A DNA stretch of 5,226 nt from Bacillota bacterium. Its GTDB lineage: Bacteria > Bacillota > Clostridia > Lachnospirales > Cellulosilyticaceae. Every line of letters begins with the position of its first letter. Position 1 is the stretch's first letter. The notes under the pieces were generated by a model. The model ran no database searches. It had not been told where the DNA came from and worked only from the letters and a program-made list of their open reading frames with translations. The stretch covers positions 1 through 5,226 of the forward strand of contig JAEZKI010000239.1 in the NCBI GenBank assembly GCA_023415525.1, given 5' to 3'. Shown here piece after piece: positions 4,683-5,226 of this stretch. The position numbers and the translations under genes are program-made.

Positions 4683-5226
4683 ATGTGTACATATCATTTA
4701 GGCAAACTAAAAGTTGTAGATTTAACCAAAGTATTAGATCCAGAAACAGAATCAAGAAGATGTCATTTATGGCGTTTTAATACAGGGGGGCCTATTCCAG
4801 ACTTCCATACTATTATGGATTTAACAAGTCACTTAGGTACCCATGTGGAATGCCCATATCACCACAATGATGATTGGACAGATGTTCAAGGGCTGCCTCT
4901 TACAAGCTTTATGGGACGTGGTATTTATGTAAACATTGAACATTTAGCCCCAAATAGTCATATCATGCCAGAGGATTTAGAAAAAGCTTGTGGGGATAGA
5001 ATTAAAGAAGGAGATGTAGTTATACTCGATTCTCCATATCGTATACCACCATTTACACCACTAACTAATACACCTGATGATAAACGTCTTGTTATTTGTC
5101 GTGAAGCAGCAGAGTGGTTTAAAGAGAAAAAGGTAAAATGTGTTGGATTTGGAGATGGTGTATCTATCGAAAATAATTATGAAGATGTATGTGCTTTCCA
5201 TGATGTATTAATGGAAGTGGATATTA
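4683..5226 (+). CDS. Cyclase / kynurenine formamidase-like metal-dependent hydrolase, N-terminal part (3' end outside window)
   Basis: The frame is open from ATG 4683 to the right edge, giving 181 residues of a protein whose family (Cyclase, PF04199; KynB-like) usually runs 200-270 residues. It begins MCTYHLGKLKVVDLTKVLDP, the usual VVDLT-type first strand. The metal-binding motif HxGTHxDxPxH is present as HLGTHVECPYH (residues 50-60), with His50, His54 and His60 retained and Glu56 in place of the common Asp. Further family features are REGD-like IKEGDVVILDSPY (107-119) and VGFGDGVSIENN (154-165), the region corresponding to the conserved GID-x-x-S stretch, then AFHDVLM. The family hydrolyses cyclic or linear amides and lactone-like bonds with Zn or Mn; members include kynurenine formamidase and isatin hydrolase. 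There are no tryptophan-catabolism genes here, so a lactone or cyclic carboxylate linked to the TRAP substrate is more plausible (inference). It starts 12 nt after the PanE-like gene and belongs to the same operon. Confidence 0.88.
   Translation, partial: MCTYHLGKLKVVDLTKVLDPETESRRCHLWRFNTGGPIPDFHTIMDLTSHLGTHVECPYHHNDDWTDVQGLPLTSFMGRGIYVNIEHLAPNSHIMPEDLEKACGDRIKEGDVVILDSPYRIPPFTPLTNTPDDKRLVICREAAEWFKEKKVKCVGFGDGVSIENNYEDVCAFHDVLMEVDI

Overview
The window is AT-rich and densely coding, with every gene on the + strand. Intergenic gaps are very short (a 1-nt overlap up to 32 nt) and almost every start has a strong purine-rich Shine-Dalgarno sequence (AGGAGG, AGGGGG, AAGGAG). Together with a lipoprotein whose Lys/Ala-rich signal peptide ends in a Gly/Ser-rich CGG start, this suggests a low-GC Firmicute, most likely of the class Clostridia. 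The lineage is an inference from composition and style; there is no rRNA or other marker gene in the window.

Layout: (1) the last 100 codons of an Ldh_2 (malate/L-lactate/2,3-diketogulonate) family NAD(P)H dehydrogenase, closest in my reading to YiaK; (2) a YhcH/YjgK/YiaL-family small protein; (3) a TRAP-transporter solute-binding lipoprotein (DctP/YiaO type) with a tandem (V/A)EAPK tether; (4) the small TRAP membrane subunit (DctQ/YiaM type); (5) the large TRAP membrane subunit (DctM/YiaN type); (6) a ketopantoate-reductase-fold (ApbA/PanE family) dehydrogenase; (7) the first 181 codons of a metal-dependent cyclase/kynurenine-formamidase family hydrolase, cut by the right edge. The seven genes look like one polycistronic operon, with no terminator visible between any of them; its promoter, regulator and both ends lie outside the window.

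The first five genes have the same families as yiaK-yiaL-yiaMNO of Escherichia coli, which serves 2,3-diketo-L-gulonate, although here the binding-protein gene comes before the two permease genes. Instead of the kinase and pentulose-phosphate genes that follow in E. coli, this cluster continues with a PanE-fold reductase and a cyclase-family hydrolase. A coherent reading is uptake and catabolism of a 2-oxo sugar acid or related carboxylate. The lipoprotein captures it outside the cell and DctQM imports it with an ion gradient. The YiaL-like protein and the cyclase-family enzyme handle cyclic (hemiketal, lactone or amide) forms, and the two unrelated reductases act on keto groups. The exact substrate cannot be read from the sequence.

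Beyond the genes, the most notable structures are two perfect short inverted repeats inside coding sequence: an 11-bp stem with a 3-nt loop just after the dctQ start codon, and a 10-bp stem with a 4-nt loop inside the PanE-like gene. There is also a 5 x 15-bp tandem repeat in the lipoprotein gene. There is no RNA gene, mobile element, CRISPR array or gene-free stretch over 300 bases.
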